A DNA stretch of 64,000 nucleotides. Origin: Cytophagales bacterium (GTDB lineage: Bacteria > Bacteroidota > Bacteroidia > Cytophagales > Spirosomataceae). A model generated the notes under the pieces. It saw only the letters and a program-made list of their open reading frames with translations, ran no database searches and was not told the DNA's origin. The translations under genes were made by a program, and so were the position numbers. The DNA lies in assembly GCA_004292855.1 (NCBI GenBank), contig RDXN01000032.1, forward strand, positions 1 to 64,000. The letters run 5' to 3'. Positions 43,321 to 53,630 of this stretch are shown piece after piece. How positions within the stretch are numbered: position 1 is the stretch's first letter; each line of letters begins with the position of its first letter.

Positions 43321-43869
43321 TTACAAGTATTCCAGCAGATTATTGCGAGTTATCCAATCAGGTAACTGCTCCATTCTGCGGTGGCACTCGATGGGAGAGT
43401 CCTCATTGACATCAACAAGGCGAACAGCTTGAAACAACTGTTTATGTTTTTCGAACAAAGGAAATGTATTAGCATACATCTCCTGAACGACTTCGGGTTT
43501 AACCTCATGACCGCCGTTTATATAGCGAAGGCTAGCGCGGTCGAGACATAAAGCTACATGATCGGTGTAAAAGAGAAATAAATGAACCTGATTGGCCGGG
43601 TTAAAATAGGCAATTGATTTCAAATAGCTGTAATGAGATTCGAAGCCTAAATTTAGCTCAAGAGCAAACGGTTGTTGGGCGAATAAGAAGTCTCGAACTT
43701 GCGCGTTGGAGCGTAGGGAGGCCAAATCCTGGTAGTCGGCAAATCCTTGCTTTTTGTATTGATAACCGGCTAGATCTTGATCTATGATCGGCGTTCCGAG
43801 CGGAATGAAACTGCTGCCACTCGTACTTTTTCCAATCCCTGGTGGACCAGCAATTACATAGATAATCAT
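43321..43869 (-). CDS. Zeta-toxin-like P-loop kinase
   Basis: Protein of 182 residues. Walker A is AGPPGIGKST; PIIDQDLAGYQY resembles the substrate-binding Asp region of zeta toxins, which phosphorylate UDP-sugars. FALELNLGFESHYSYLKS and DRASLRYINGGHEVKPE are further zeta-like segments. The ATG overlaps the stop of the small partner gene (ATGA at 43866-43869). Toxicity is inferred from family and layout. It could instead be a non-toxic kinase of this fold. Confidence 0.78.
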   Translation of the reverse strand: MIIYVIAGPPGIGKSTSGSSFIPLGTPIIDQDLAGYQYKKQGFADYQDLASLRSNAQVRDFLFAQQPFALELNLGFESHYSYLKSIAYFNPANQVHLFLFYTDHVALCLDRASLRYINGGHEVKPEVVQEMYANTFPLFEKHKQLFQAVRLVDVNEDSPIECHRRMEQLPDWITRNNLLEYL

Positions 43870-44072
43870 CGAATAACTACAACTCGGCCGTCGGCATATT
43901 CGGCTATTGTATGTCCGTCAGAGCGTCGGTAAACGAGTGGCTGACCAATTGAGAAAAGATAGCCACGTACGTATTGGGCGCATTGCCGTTGCCATTCCGC
44001 ATGTTCAGCGGGTTGCATAGATTGGGGGTCCTTCACCATGCGACCCTGTTTGTATTGGATATCGTTTTTCAT
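43866..44072 (-). CDS. Small partner of the zeta-like kinase
   Basis: Protein of 68 residues from the ATG at 44072 (MKNDIQYKQGRMVKD). It is helical in the middle (AEHAEWQRQCAQYVRGYLF) with a short strand end, HTIAEYADGRVVVI. It is not recognisably related to epsilon antitoxins. The 4-base overlap and gene order, small gene first, suggest an antitoxin. That role is inferred. The frame extends to 44126, but this would overlap the aminotransferase gene. Confidence 0.6.
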   Translation of the reverse strand: MKNDIQYKQGRMVKDPQSMQPAEHAEWQRQCAQYVRGYLFSIGQPLVYRRSDGHTIAEYADGRVVVIR

Positions 44073-44122
44073 GACCGTGTTTGCACAAAAATAAAGGTTT
44101 TTGTGAGTTTTGGGTAAACTTC

Positions 44123-45340
44123 TCATGCATCAATAGCCCCCAAAATCACTGCACAAGCCTCCCGAATCTGTTCCTCACTGATTATCAGCGGGGGCGCAAT
44201 CCGCATGGAGTTATTGCAGAACAGAAACCAGTCAGTAATCACGCCAGACAAGATAGCCCGGTCGATGACCGGCTTCAGCACCTCGAATGAGTCGAACTCG
44301 GCGGCAAGCATCAGGCCCTTACCGCGAATTTGTCGGATAGCCGAACAACCGCTCAGCAACGCCCGGAACAACTGTCCTTTAGTTTCAGCCTGTGCGTAGA
44401 GCTGCTCATCCCGAATCACGTTGAGCGTGGCTAACGAGGCCGCACATGACACCGGATGCCCGCCAAACGTGGTGATGTGGCCTAAAATCGGGTTGTTCTT
44501 AAACACGCTCATAACGTCGGGCGAACTGATAAACGCGCCAATCGGCATACCGCCCCCCATGCCCTTGGCACACACCAACACGTCGGGTACTACGGGGCCG
44601 AAGTCTTCAAAAGCCCAAAACGTGCCGGTTCGGCCAAAGCCGGTTTGTATTTCGTCGAAAATGAGCAACGCCCCCACCTCGGTGCAGCGTTGCCGAACGG
44701 CCTGTAGGTAGGCGGGGTTTGGGACGCGAATACCGGATTCGGCAGAGATCACCTCGATGACCACCGCAGCCGTTCGGCAACTGATTCGCTCCACATGGTC
44801 GAGGTTGCCGAACTCCATGTGCCGGATGCCGGGCAGCAGTGGGCGGTAGTTGCGCTTGAAATTTTCGTCGCCCGATAGCGAGAGTGCGCCCTGTGTGGCT
44901 CCGTGGTAGGCATTAAAGCAACTGATGATCTCGGTCCGGCCCGTGAAGCGTTTGGCCAGTTTCATGGCCCCTTCGATGGCCTCGGTGCCGGAGTTCGTGA
45001 AATACACGTTGCTCAACGGCCCGTGCGGACTCTGGTAGGGCGCAAGCGTGTCGGCGAGGGCGTAGGCAAGGCTCGTTTGGGACGTTTGCACGTACTCGCC
45101 GTAAACCATCAGGTGCAAATACTTGTCTAACTGGTCCTGAATAGCCTTCACCACTGCCGGGTGCCGATGCCCCACGTTGCTCACGCCAATACCCGAAATC
45201 AGGTCCATGTACTGCTGACCAGTAGTACTATACAGATAAACCCCCTCGGCCCGGTCAATTTCGAGCGCGAGGGGGAATTCTGAAGTCTGAGCTACGTGTT
45301 GAAAGAAAAGCTGACGATGAGTGACTGATTGCATGCTCAA
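44123..45340 (-). CDS. Class III PLP-dependent aminotransferase
   Basis: Fold-type I aminotransferase of 405 residues, near the acetylornithine/ornithine and 4-aminobutyrate group. VYFTNSGTEAIEGAMKLAKR binds the cofactor phosphate, LIFDEIQTGFGRTG carries the Asp contacting the pyridine ring, and VCAKGMGGGMPIGAF holds the Schiff-base lysine. The amino donor cannot be read, and no arginine genes are adjacent. It probably lies in one transcript with the sugar dehydrogenase gene, whose stop is 8 bp upstream. Confidence 0.9.
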   Translation of the reverse strand: MSMQSVTHRQLFFQHVAQTSEFPLALEIDRAEGVYLYSTTGQQYMDLISGIGVSNVGHRHPAVVKAIQDQLDKYLHLMVYGEYVQTSQTSLAYALADTLAPYQSPHGPLSNVYFTNSGTEAIEGAMKLAKRFTGRTEIISCFNAYHGATQGALSLSGDENFKRNYRPLLPGIRHMEFGNLDHVERISCRTAAVVIEVISAESGIRVPNPAYLQAVRQRCTEVGALLIFDEIQTGFGRTGTFWAFEDFGPVVPDVLVCAKGMGGGMPIGAFISSPDVMSVFKNNPILGHITTFGGHPVSCAASLATLNVIRDEQLYAQAETKGQLFRALLSGCSAIRQIRGKGLMLAAEFDSFEVLKPVIDRAILSGVITDWFLFCNNSMRIAPPLIISEEQIREACAVILGAIDA

Positions 45341-45348
45341 CTTATTGA

Positions 45349-46569
45349 TTACTTTTTCGCAATGCGATATAACCGCCCCTGATCCGTAACGGCGTAGAGC
45401 GCACCGTCGGTGCCCTGCGTAACGTCGCGGAAACGCTGTGACTCGCCCGACAGCAAGCGTTCTTCGCCCACAACCTTATTATTTTCGATCACCAGGCGGG
45501 CAATGTGCATGCCGCTCAGAGCACCCACAAACAGGTTGTTTTTCCATTCTGGGATAGCGGTGCCCGTGTAGAAGGTCATGCCGCTGGGCGACACCGAGGG
45601 GTCCCAGAAATAAACGGGCTGTTCCATACCTTCTTTTTGCTGAATGACCTCGCCGATTTTAGCTCCGCTGTATTCAACACCGTAGGTAATTACGGGCCAG
45701 CCGTAGTTTTTGCCGGGCTGCACGCGGTTGATTTCGTCGCCCCCGCGTGGGCCAAATTCGCCTTCCCAAATATCGCCCGTGACGGGGTGAAACGCCAGCC
45801 CCTGCGGGTTTCGGTGACCGTACGAATACAGTTCGGGCAGGGCGTCGGCTTGCCCCGCGAAGGGGTTGCCGGGGGCGGGCTTGCCGTCTTTGGTGATGCG
45901 GATTACCTTACCCAAGGCCGTGTTGACCGACTGCGACAGGGGCCGCGTTACTTTGTCGGAACGTTCGCCGGTGCTGATAATCAGGTTGCCATCGGGTGCA
46001 ATCAAAATCCGCCCTCCGTAGTGCAACGTGCCTTTGTAAGCTGGTATAGCCCGATAAATGACCGTGGCTCCTTCAATGGTTTTCTCGTCGGCAGCTAGTT
46101 TACCCTTGCCTATGGCGGTCAGGTTTCCCTCGGGGAGATTCTCCGAAAACGACCAGTAAACCATTCGATTGCTGGTAAAGTCGGGGTCGACGCGAACGCC
46201 TAGTAAGCCACCCTGACCATCCGAATTTACTTTAGGCAGGCCCGTAATGGGTTCGCTCAGTTTGCCATCGCGAGTGGCAATGCGCATGGTTCCGGCTTTT
46301 TCGGTAATCAGCAGCCGACCATCGGGCAGGCTTGTGACGCCCCAAGGGCTTTTCAGACTTTCATTCAATACCTTACCTTCAAACGGCGTTTTGGTTTTGA
46401 CGCCTGTCACACGGGTTTGGCCCGCAAACGCTGGTTTATATTCGGGGCTGTTGGGGGTTTTGGTCTCAACAGATGCCCCCGCCGTCGAAGCGGTTTGTGT
46501 TTGCCCGCAGGCCGTGAGGGCCAGCATAGTTGCCGACACAAAAAGCGTAAGTCTTGTTTTTAACATCAT
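45349..46569 (-). CDS. PQQ-dependent aldose sugar dehydrogenase-like lipoprotein
   Basis: Soluble glucose dehydrogenase-fold protein of 406 residues. The start at 46569 (MMLKTRL) gives a lipoprotein signal ending at Cys20 (MLALTACG). The six-bladed propeller has typical blade motifs: PWGVTSLPDGRLLITEK, GHRNPQGLAFHP and NYGWPVITYG. The family oxidises aldoses with PQQ in the periplasm, though some members may lack the cofactor. The longer frame to 46746 has no signal peptide at its start and is rejected. Confidence 0.92.
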   Translation of the reverse strand: MMLKTRLTLFVSATMLALTACGQTQTASTAGASVETKTPNSPEYKPAFAGQTRVTGVKTKTPFEGKVLNESLKSPWGVTSLPDGRLLITEKAGTMRIATRDGKLSEPITGLPKVNSDGQGGLLGVRVDPDFTSNRMVYWSFSENLPEGNLTAIGKGKLAADEKTIEGATVIYRAIPAYKGTLHYGGRILIAPDGNLIISTGERSDKVTRPLSQSVNTALGKVIRITKDGKPAPGNPFAGQADALPELYSYGHRNPQGLAFHPVTGDIWEGEFGPRGGDEINRVQPGKNYGWPVITYGVEYSGAKIGEVIQQKEGMEQPVYFWDPSVSPSGMTFYTGTAIPEWKNNLFVGALSGMHIARLVIENNKVVGEERLLSGESQRFRDVTQGTDGALYAVTDQGRLYRIAKK

Positions 46570-46669
46570 GGTTTCGGTTCGATTTTCGGAATTGTGCTTT
46601 CGGAATCTAGCAGGATAAGGCAATCTTAACGCGCTTAGTTTCCAACGCAAAAAAAACGGATGTAGTCTC

Positions 46670-47744
<1,075 letters not shown>

Positions 47745-47749
47745 GTTAT

Positions 47750-49996
47750 TTACAGCTTTACTTCCTGTAAACCAAAGGGTTGCTTGTAATGCCGCTTGCC
47801 AGTGGCCTTGTAGAGCGCATTGGCAACGGCCCCGAACACCGGCGGGAATGGCGGTTCGCCCAGGCCCGTTGGGTCAATGTCGTTTTGCACAAAATGCACC
47901 TCGATCTTCTTGGGGGCTTCGTTGTGGCGAATCATCCGGTACGTGTCGAAGTTGGTTTGGCCGGGTTTGCCGTCTTTGTGGCTCAAGGTGCCATACAGGG
48001 CGTTACCGATACCATCGACTACGGCCCCCTCTACCATGTTGGCGGCTGCGTCGGGGTTAATCACAACCCCGCAATCGACCGCGCTGTAGGTGTTTTCCAC
48101 GTAAGGTTGACCGTCGCGTAGGGTCATCTCGACCACGTGACCAGCGTAGGAGTTGTGGCAGAAGTAGGCAGCCACCCCCCGGTTCTTATTTTTGTTCTCC
48201 GGCTTATCCCAACCCGATTTCTCGCGTAGCAGAGTTAACACACCAGCATAGCGGGCTGCATCGTAGTCGTTGTTTTTGCCAACGGGGTTCTCTTTGGCGC
48301 GTTTCAGCAAATCGAGCCGAAGATCAAACGGGTCCTTGCCCATCATCTCGGCGAGTTCGTCGAGAAACGACTGCTCGGCGGCTGCGTTGAAGTTAGAACG
48401 CGGAGCGCGGAAGGCCCCAATCGTGAGGTTGGTCGGAATCTCCCAACCCTCGGCCAGATAATTGTCGACAGCCCCCGCCGGGAAACGGTTTGGGTGAACC
48501 GGGTGTTCGGGAATGCCTCCGCCCTTCACGTGGAAGCCAATCAGATTCTTGTTCGCATCTAAAGCAGCCCGGTAGGTGGCGGTGTACATGGGCCTGTAGA
48601 TGCCATACGTCATGTCGTCTTCGCGAGAATAGACAAGTTTAACCGGGGCCTGAACCTGCCGCGAAATCATACCTGCTTCAACCATATAATGCGGATACGC
48701 CCGCCGACCGAAGCCCCCGCCCATACGCGTCATTTGCACGTCGATTTTGTCTTTGGCCAAGCCAAACCGGTTTGCCAGCGTTTCTTCGGCCATTCCCGGT
48801 GCCTGCAACGGGCCAACGAATAGGGCTTTGTCGGCGGTGACGTGGGCAAAGCAGTTCATTGGCTCCATGCAATTATGTGCCAGGAACGGGGCCGTGTAGG
48901 TGCGCTCCAGGATTTGCGCGGCATTCTTGAACGCTGTTTCAGGGTCACCGTCTTTGCGGAGTTCTTTGGCAGGTTGCTTAGCACGTTCCTGCATCTTTTC
49001 AAATTGTGCAGTCGTGCTTTCCAGCCCGGCGGGCATGATTTCCTCGCGCTTGTTGCCCCGGAAATTTATCGTTTCCTTGAAATCGGCGGTCATCGGCTCC
49101 CAATTCACCGTAAGCTTTTTGCGGGCGTTCATCACCTCCCAGGTACTGTTGCCCACCACGGCCACCAACTCGTTGAACGTGCGGGTTTCAAACGCCCCCC
49201 GCTCGGTGCCGTCTTCAAACACTTTAAACGAGAATACCGCTTTGATACCCGGCATTTTCAACGCCTGAGCCGCATCGAACGATTTCAATTTCATACCAAA
49301 CGCGGGTGGGTGCTGCACCATCGCGATCAACATGCCCTCAGTTTGGTAATCAAATCCAAACAAGGGCTTGCCCGTCACGACTTTTTGGCCCTCTACGTTT
49401 TTCTTCGACTGACGAACCACCGTAAAATCTTTCGGGGCTTTCAGTTTTACATCTTTCGGAACGGCAATGGTCGCGGCTTTAGAAGCCATCTCGCCATACT
49501 TTGCCGACTTACCACTGCTGTGGCTTAACACACCCGCTTTTGTGGTTACCTCGTCGACGGGTACGCCCCACGTTTGGGCAGCAGCCTCGCGGAGCATTTG
49601 CCGGGCTGCGGCTCCTGCCTGACGCATGGGTTTCCAGTACGCCCGGATCGACTGACTGCCACCCGTAAATTGGAAACCGTATTTAACGCCATCGTGCGTG
49701 GCCATTTCGACCTGTACGTTTTTCCAGTCGGCGTCCAATTCTTCAGCGGCAATCATGGGTAACGCCGTCATTACGTTTTGCCCAAACTCCGGGTTGGGGC
49801 ACATGAGTTTGATGACGTTGTCGGGCGTGATGCGGATGTATCCATTCAGTTCGTGCCACACGTCTACGCCACCAGCAATCCCTATTTTTTCGGCGGCCTC
49901 TGCTTTGGCCATCCAGCTAACACTCAACAACAGGCCCCCGCCAGCCAAAGCCGACGATTTGAGGAAGCCGCGACGATTTAGATTTTTCATGGTCAT
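47750..49996 (-). CDS. Molybdoenzyme large subunit (IorB-like), copy 1
   Basis: Xanthine-dehydrogenase-type, molybdopterin-binding subunit of 748 residues, like isoquinoline 1-oxidoreductase beta. It has a twin-arginine leader (NRRGFLKSSALAGGG). The molybdenum-site motifs GGGFGRRAYPHYMVEA and NLTIGAFRAPRSNFNAAAEQSF are present, and the C-terminal GLGEPPFPPVFGAVANALY holds the catalytic Glu. It hydroxylates N-heterocycles or oxidises aldehydes using the adjacent [2Fe-2S] subunit. The start could also be the second Met (MKNLNRR), two codons later. Confidence 0.93.
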   Translation of the reverse strand: MTMKNLNRRGFLKSSALAGGGLLLSVSWMAKAEAAEKIGIAGGVDVWHELNGYIRITPDNVIKLMCPNPEFGQNVMTALPMIAAEELDADWKNVQVEMATHDGVKYGFQFTGGSQSIRAYWKPMRQAGAAARQMLREAAAQTWGVPVDEVTTKAGVLSHSSGKSAKYGEMASKAATIAVPKDVKLKAPKDFTVVRQSKKNVEGQKVVTGKPLFGFDYQTEGMLIAMVQHPPAFGMKLKSFDAAQALKMPGIKAVFSFKVFEDGTERGAFETRTFNELVAVVGNSTWEVMNARKKLTVNWEPMTADFKETINFRGNKREEIMPAGLESTTAQFEKMQERAKQPAKELRKDGDPETAFKNAAQILERTYTAPFLAHNCMEPMNCFAHVTADKALFVGPLQAPGMAEETLANRFGLAKDKIDVQMTRMGGGFGRRAYPHYMVEAGMISRQVQAPVKLVYSREDDMTYGIYRPMYTATYRAALDANKNLIGFHVKGGGIPEHPVHPNRFPAGAVDNYLAEGWEIPTNLTIGAFRAPRSNFNAAAEQSFLDELAEMMGKDPFDLRLDLLKRAKENPVGKNNDYDAARYAGVLTLLREKSGWDKPENKNKNRGVAAYFCHNSYAGHVVEMTLRDGQPYVENTYSAVDCGVVINPDAAANMVEGAVVDGIGNALYGTLSHKDGKPGQTNFDTYRMIRHNEAPKKIEVHFVQNDIDPTGLGEPPFPPVFGAVANALYKATGKRHYKQPFGLQEVKL

Positions 49997-50007
49997 TTAG
50001 CTTTGCT

Positions 50008-50102
50008 GTCATTAGGTTGTCATTCGCTTCGCGCCATTAGATTGTCATTGGTGGCCTCTGCTACTAATGACAATAAATGACGAAGAATGGCAACCTAATG
50101 AC
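50008..50102. repeat. Imperfect inverted repeat between the molybdoenzyme genes
   Basis: Arms near 50008-50030 (GTCATTAGGTTGTCATTC..) and 50081-50102 pair imperfectly, with extra copies of the word TAATGACAA. The right arm reaches the stop codon of the [2Fe-2S] gene. Confidence 0.75.
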
Positions 50103-50557
50103 TATTTCTTAGCGGCAGTTTTGATGGCTTCCTTGATCCGTGTATAGGTGCCGCACCGGCAGATGTTGCCCGACATAGCGTTGTCGATGTCTGTATCGTT
50201 GGGCTTTGGGGTGCTTTTGAGCAACGAAACCGCGCTCATAATCTGCCCGGCCTGACAATAGCCGCACTGGGCCACGTCGTGCTCAAGCCAGGCTTTCTGA
50301 ACGGGGTGATCGCCGTTTTGCGAGAGGCCTTCGATGGTTGTGATCTCCTGACTGGCAACCGCCGATAGGGGCAACTGACAAGACCGTGTGGCTGTGCCGT
50401 TGAAATGAACGGTACAGGCTCCGCACTGCCCCACACCGCAACCATATTTGGTGCCTTTGAGGTTCAGCGTGTCGCGCAAGGCCCAGAGCAGGGGCATTTG
50501 CGGGTCGGCGTTCAGCGTTTGCTTCTTGCCGTTGAGTTTGAAGGTTATGGTTGCCAT
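50102..50557 (-). CDS. [2Fe-2S] subunit (IorA-like)
   Basis: Small iron-sulfur subunit of 151 residues. The plant-ferredoxin-type cluster uses [16 protein letters not shown] and the following Cys. The second cluster uses [10 protein letters not shown] and [10 protein letters not shown], as in the xanthine oxidase family. It passes electrons from the large subunit. It lacks a signal peptide, so it probably travels with the Tat-bearing large subunit. TATCTTTG at 50591-50584 is a good -7 element. Confidence 0.95.
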   Translation of the reverse strand: MATITFKLNGKKQTLNADPQMPLLWALRDTLNLKGTKYGCGVGQCGACTVHFNGTATRSCQLPLSAVASQEITTIEGLSQNGDHPVQKAWLEHDVAQCGYCQAGQIMSAVSLLKSTPKPNDTDIDNAMSGNICRCGTYTRIKEAIKTAAKK

Positions 50558-50583
50558 ACAGAGAAATGTCTTTTATCAGCTTA

Positions 50584-50591
50584 CAAAGATA
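50584..50591 (-). promoter_or_regulatory. -7 element of the [2Fe-2S] subunit gene
   Basis: Minus-strand TATCTTTG, an exact TAnnTTTG match, 26 bp before the start codon. No clear -33 element. Confidence 0.5.
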
Positions 50592-50683
50592 ATCAGATTG
50601 TTAGGCTGAAGATTAACGAAAAACAAACAGAGAGTTACGAATTTCAAACAGGAGCTTGCCAAGCTGGTTCACCCATCGTGCAT

Positions 50684-50941
50684 TTATTTTTTTCTGTACA
50701 CCTGTTTCCGATCTGCCACTTCAACTACAGTGATAGTCAAAATAGTATCGTTGATTTCGTAGATGATGCGGTAATTTCCAACCCGAATGCGGTACGCTTC
50801 CACGTTGGTCAACTTGATATAGTTGTGAGGACGGGGATTCTGAGCTAACCCGGCAATAGCTGCTTTGATAGACGCGATTAGTTGCCTGTCGAGTTTTTTT
50901 AGCTGGCGAATGGCGTATTCGGTAATGACAATGGTGTACAT
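50684..50941 (-). CDS. RelE/ParE-family toxin
   Basis: Protein of 85 residues with the RelE fold: EYAIRQLKKLDRQLIASIKAAI, then LTNVEAYRIRVGNYRIIYEIND and the end VVEVADRKQVYR. Basic residues in the last segment are typical of mRNA interferases of this family. It starts at the base after the antitoxin stop. The cassette lies between two molybdoenzyme genes with its own promoter. Confidence 0.92.
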   Translation of the reverse strand: MYTIVITEYAIRQLKKLDRQLIASIKAAIAGLAQNPRPHNYIKLTNVEAYRIRVGNYRIIYEINDTILTITVVEVADRKQVYRKK

Positions 50942-51151
50942 TCAGGAAAGCTGGTCGTTGCCGTGAGCCTCGATCTCCTGAAAAGCGTCATCGAACGATA
51001 CCGATTTTCCACTTCTCTTTTTCGCTTTTTTGTAAGCGGCAATATCAGCCAACTCCTCGGCATCGGCCATTAGTTTTTCATACTGTTTGACAGGTATCTG
51101 CACATAAAGCGGCTTACCCTGGCTATCGGTGACGTACTGAACGTGTACCAT
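50942..51151 (-). CDS. Antitoxin of the RelE-type pair
   Basis: Protein of 69 residues (start MVHVQYVTDSQGKPLYVQIP). A beta-rich N-terminal part with an LMADAEELADIAAYKKAKKR helix fits small Phd/RelB-like antitoxins that bind DNA and the toxin. It precedes the toxin, the usual relBE order. Confidence 0.85.
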   Translation of the reverse strand: MVHVQYVTDSQGKPLYVQIPVKQYEKLMADAEELADIAAYKKAKKRSGKSVSFDDAFQEIEAHGNDQLS

Positions 51152-51171
51152 GATCTAATTTTTTCTGTTAA

Positions 51172-51179
51172 CAAATATA
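51172..51179 (-). promoter_or_regulatory. -7 element of the RelBE-type pair
   Basis: Minus-strand TATATTTG fits TAnnTTTG, 20 bp before the antitoxin start. A TTTTG lies upstream, but only 11 bp away. Confidence 0.45.
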
Positions 51180-51219
51180 CACCCCATCTGCAAAAGCTCT
51201 ATACCAGTACGCTACGCTG

Positions 51220-53487
51220 CTACGACGATTTTTCTAACCCATTCACAAACGGCTGGTCATAAAACCGCTTGCCCGTCGCTTTGTAGAGCGCGTTGGCCAA
51301 TGCTCCAAACACCGGTGGGTAGGCCGGTTCGCCCATGCCGGTTGGATCGTGGGTGTTTTGCACAAAATGCACGTCGATTTTCTTCGGGGCCTCATTGTGG
51401 CGAATCAGCCGGTAGCGGTCGAAGTTTTGGGCATCGGGTACACCTTTGGTGAACGTCAGGTTGCCAAATAGGGCCGTACCGATGCCGTCCACAATGCCAC
51501 CTTCGGTCATGTTTCGGGCGGCATCGGGGTTAATCACAATTCCACAGTCGACCGCGCAACAAACCGTTTTTACGACGGGTTGCCCGTTTTTCAATTCCAG
51601 TTCCAGCACGTTGGCCGCGTAGGAGTCGTGGCAGAAATAGGCCGACACCCCCAGGTGCTTGGTCTGCTTTTGCCGGTCCCAGTCCGACTTCTCGCGGACC
51701 AGTTCCAACACTCCTGCAAACCGCGCCGGGTCGTAATCGTTGTTCTTGCCGACGGGCTTGTTCTGAGCCTTTTTTAGCAACTCAAGACGGAAAGCAATGG
51801 GGTCTTTACCCGCCGTTTCGGCCAGTTCGTCCAGAAACGACTGTTCGGCAGCGGCCATGAAATTGGACCGGGGTGCCCGAAACGAACCCACTGTGATGTT
51901 GGTGTTGATGCTCCAATCTTCGGCCAGATAATTGTCGACGGCCCCCGCCGGAAAACGGTCGGCGTAAAGTGGCGATTCAGGAACACCCCCCGCCTTGATG
52001 TGGAAGGCAATCAGGTTGTTCTCGGCATCCAGCGCGGCCCGGTACGTAGCCGAATAGGCCGACCGATAAATGCCCGATGTCATGTCGTCTTCCCGGCTAT
52101 AGATGAGCTTCACGGGAGCCTTCACTTTTTGCGAAATCAGAGCCGCTTCGAGGAGCCAATGCGCGTACGACCGTCGCCCAAAACCGCCCCCCAATCGGGT
52201 CATCTGAATGTCGATTTTTTCCAACGGCATGCCCAACCGGGCCGAAAGCGTCTGCTCCGTAAACTCCGGCTTCTGCAACGGCCCGATGAGTTCGGCCCGC
52301 TCGTCGGTCACGTTGGCGAAGAAGTTCATAGGCTCCATGCAGTTGTGCGCCAGATGCGGGCCGGTGTAGGTTCGTTCGAGGACTTTAGCCGCGTTCTTGA
52401 AGGCTGTTTCGGGGTCGCCGTCCTTCCGGCGAACAGTGGCCGGTTTTTGGGCCATCTCCGCCATTGTTGTGCGGTGCGTGGCCGTGTTTTCCAACCCCGC
52501 CGGAATGGTGGCGACTTGCTTGCGCCCCATCATGTTTTTCTTTTCGGTGTACTCCGTAAACGGCTCCCACTCAACAGTAAGGGCCTTTTTTGCCTGCATT
52601 ACCTCCCAAGTGGAGTTGCCCACAACAGCTACCACTTCGGGGAATTGAGCGGTATCGAAAAACGTCCGCTCGTAGTCATCCTGCATGAGTTTGACCGGAA
52701 AAACAGCGCGAATGCCAGACATTTTGCGGGCGGCTGCGTCGTTCACGGCTTTCAGCTTCATGCCGATGGCGGGCGGATGCACAATCATAGCGATGAGCAT
52801 ACCGGGCCGTTGCGTGTCGATGCCGTACAGGGGTTTGCCCGTCACGATTTTCAACCCATCGACATTCTTTTGCGACCGGCCAATGAGCGTAAAATCCTTC
52901 ACCGCTTTTAGTGAAACCTCCTTCGGAACCGGGAGCGTAGCAGCGGCTGTGGCCATTGCCCCATAGGTTGCCGATTTGCCGCTTTTGGCGTGGAGCAACG
53001 TCCCTGCTTTGGTCGTGACCTCGTCGAGCGGCACGTTCCAGGCGTTGGCGGCTGCCTGCCGGAGCATCTGCCGGGCCGCTGCACCGGCAGTGCGCAGGGG
53101 TTTCCAACCCTGACGAATCGCCTGACTGCCGCCGATAAACTGCCGGGTAAAATGCTTGGTATCCAACCCCGCCTGCTCAATAACAACCTTTGGCCAGTCG
53201 GCGTCTAACTCCTCCACCACGATCATCGGCATCGACGTTTTGACCCCCTGCCCGCCTTCGGGGTTGGGCGACATGATGCGGATGACGTTGTCGGGGGTTA
53301 TCTGCACAAAACCGTTGAGTTCGCTCCAGTTGGTGGGAGCATTCATCCCCGATACCAAATCTGTAGTTGGACTACCAACCGCTTTGGTGCCGGATAGCCA
53401 GCTAATACCCAGGATCATACCGCCACCGGAGAGAGCTGAGACCTTCAGAAACGAACGCCGATTGTAGGTAGTTTTGACGGTTTTCAT
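51220..53487 (-). CDS. Molybdoenzyme large subunit (IorB-like), copy 2
   Basis: Protein of 755 residues from the ATG at 53487 (MKTVKTTYNRRSFLK), a paralogue of the gene at 47750. The Tat leader, GGGFGRRSYAHWLLEA, NITVGSFRAPRSNFMAAAEQSF and the Glu in GMGEPAYPPVFGALANALY are all kept. The two copies are close throughout, pointing to tandem duplication and divergence. There is only one [2Fe-2S] gene, so both large subunits may share it. An upstream frame to 53502 adds five residues and is less likely. Confidence 0.93.
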   Translation of the reverse strand: MKTVKTTYNRRSFLKVSALSGGGMILGISWLSGTKAVGSPTTDLVSGMNAPTNWSELNGFVQITPDNVIRIMSPNPEGGQGVKTSMPMIVVEELDADWPKVVIEQAGLDTKHFTRQFIGGSQAIRQGWKPLRTAGAAARQMLRQAAANAWNVPLDEVTTKAGTLLHAKSGKSATYGAMATAAATLPVPKEVSLKAVKDFTLIGRSQKNVDGLKIVTGKPLYGIDTQRPGMLIAMIVHPPAIGMKLKAVNDAAARKMSGIRAVFPVKLMQDDYERTFFDTAQFPEVVAVVGNSTWEVMQAKKALTVEWEPFTEYTEKKNMMGRKQVATIPAGLENTATHRTTMAEMAQKPATVRRKDGDPETAFKNAAKVLERTYTGPHLAHNCMEPMNFFANVTDERAELIGPLQKPEFTEQTLSARLGMPLEKIDIQMTRLGGGFGRRSYAHWLLEAALISQKVKAPVKLIYSREDDMTSGIYRSAYSATYRAALDAENNLIAFHIKAGGVPESPLYADRFPAGAVDNYLAEDWSINTNITVGSFRAPRSNFMAAAEQSFLDELAETAGKDPIAFRLELLKKAQNKPVGKNNDYDPARFAGVLELVREKSDWDRQKQTKHLGVSAYFCHDSYAANVLELELKNGQPVVKTVCCAVDCGIVINPDAARNMTEGGIVDGIGTALFGNLTFTKGVPDAQNFDRYRLIRHNEAPKKIDVHFVQNTHDPTGMGEPAYPPVFGALANALYKATGKRFYDQPFVNGLEKSS

Positions 53488-53530
53488 GAGCAACAGTCTC
53501 AATGGATTTGTGCGATAAAAAGATGCTTTA

Positions 53531-53538
53531 CAAATTTA
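53531..53538 (-). promoter_or_regulatory. -7 element of molybdoenzyme copy 2
   Basis: Minus-strand TAAATTTG fits TAnnTTTG, 43 bp before the ATG at 53487. The -33 element is not clear. Confidence 0.4.
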
Positions 53539-53630
53539 CGGTACCGACGTTGTGTTTATGCCTGTTAAGGGTAAAAACACAATCATTGTTGAGCGCGAAG
53601 AACCACCAATCACAAACGAAAAAATCAGTC

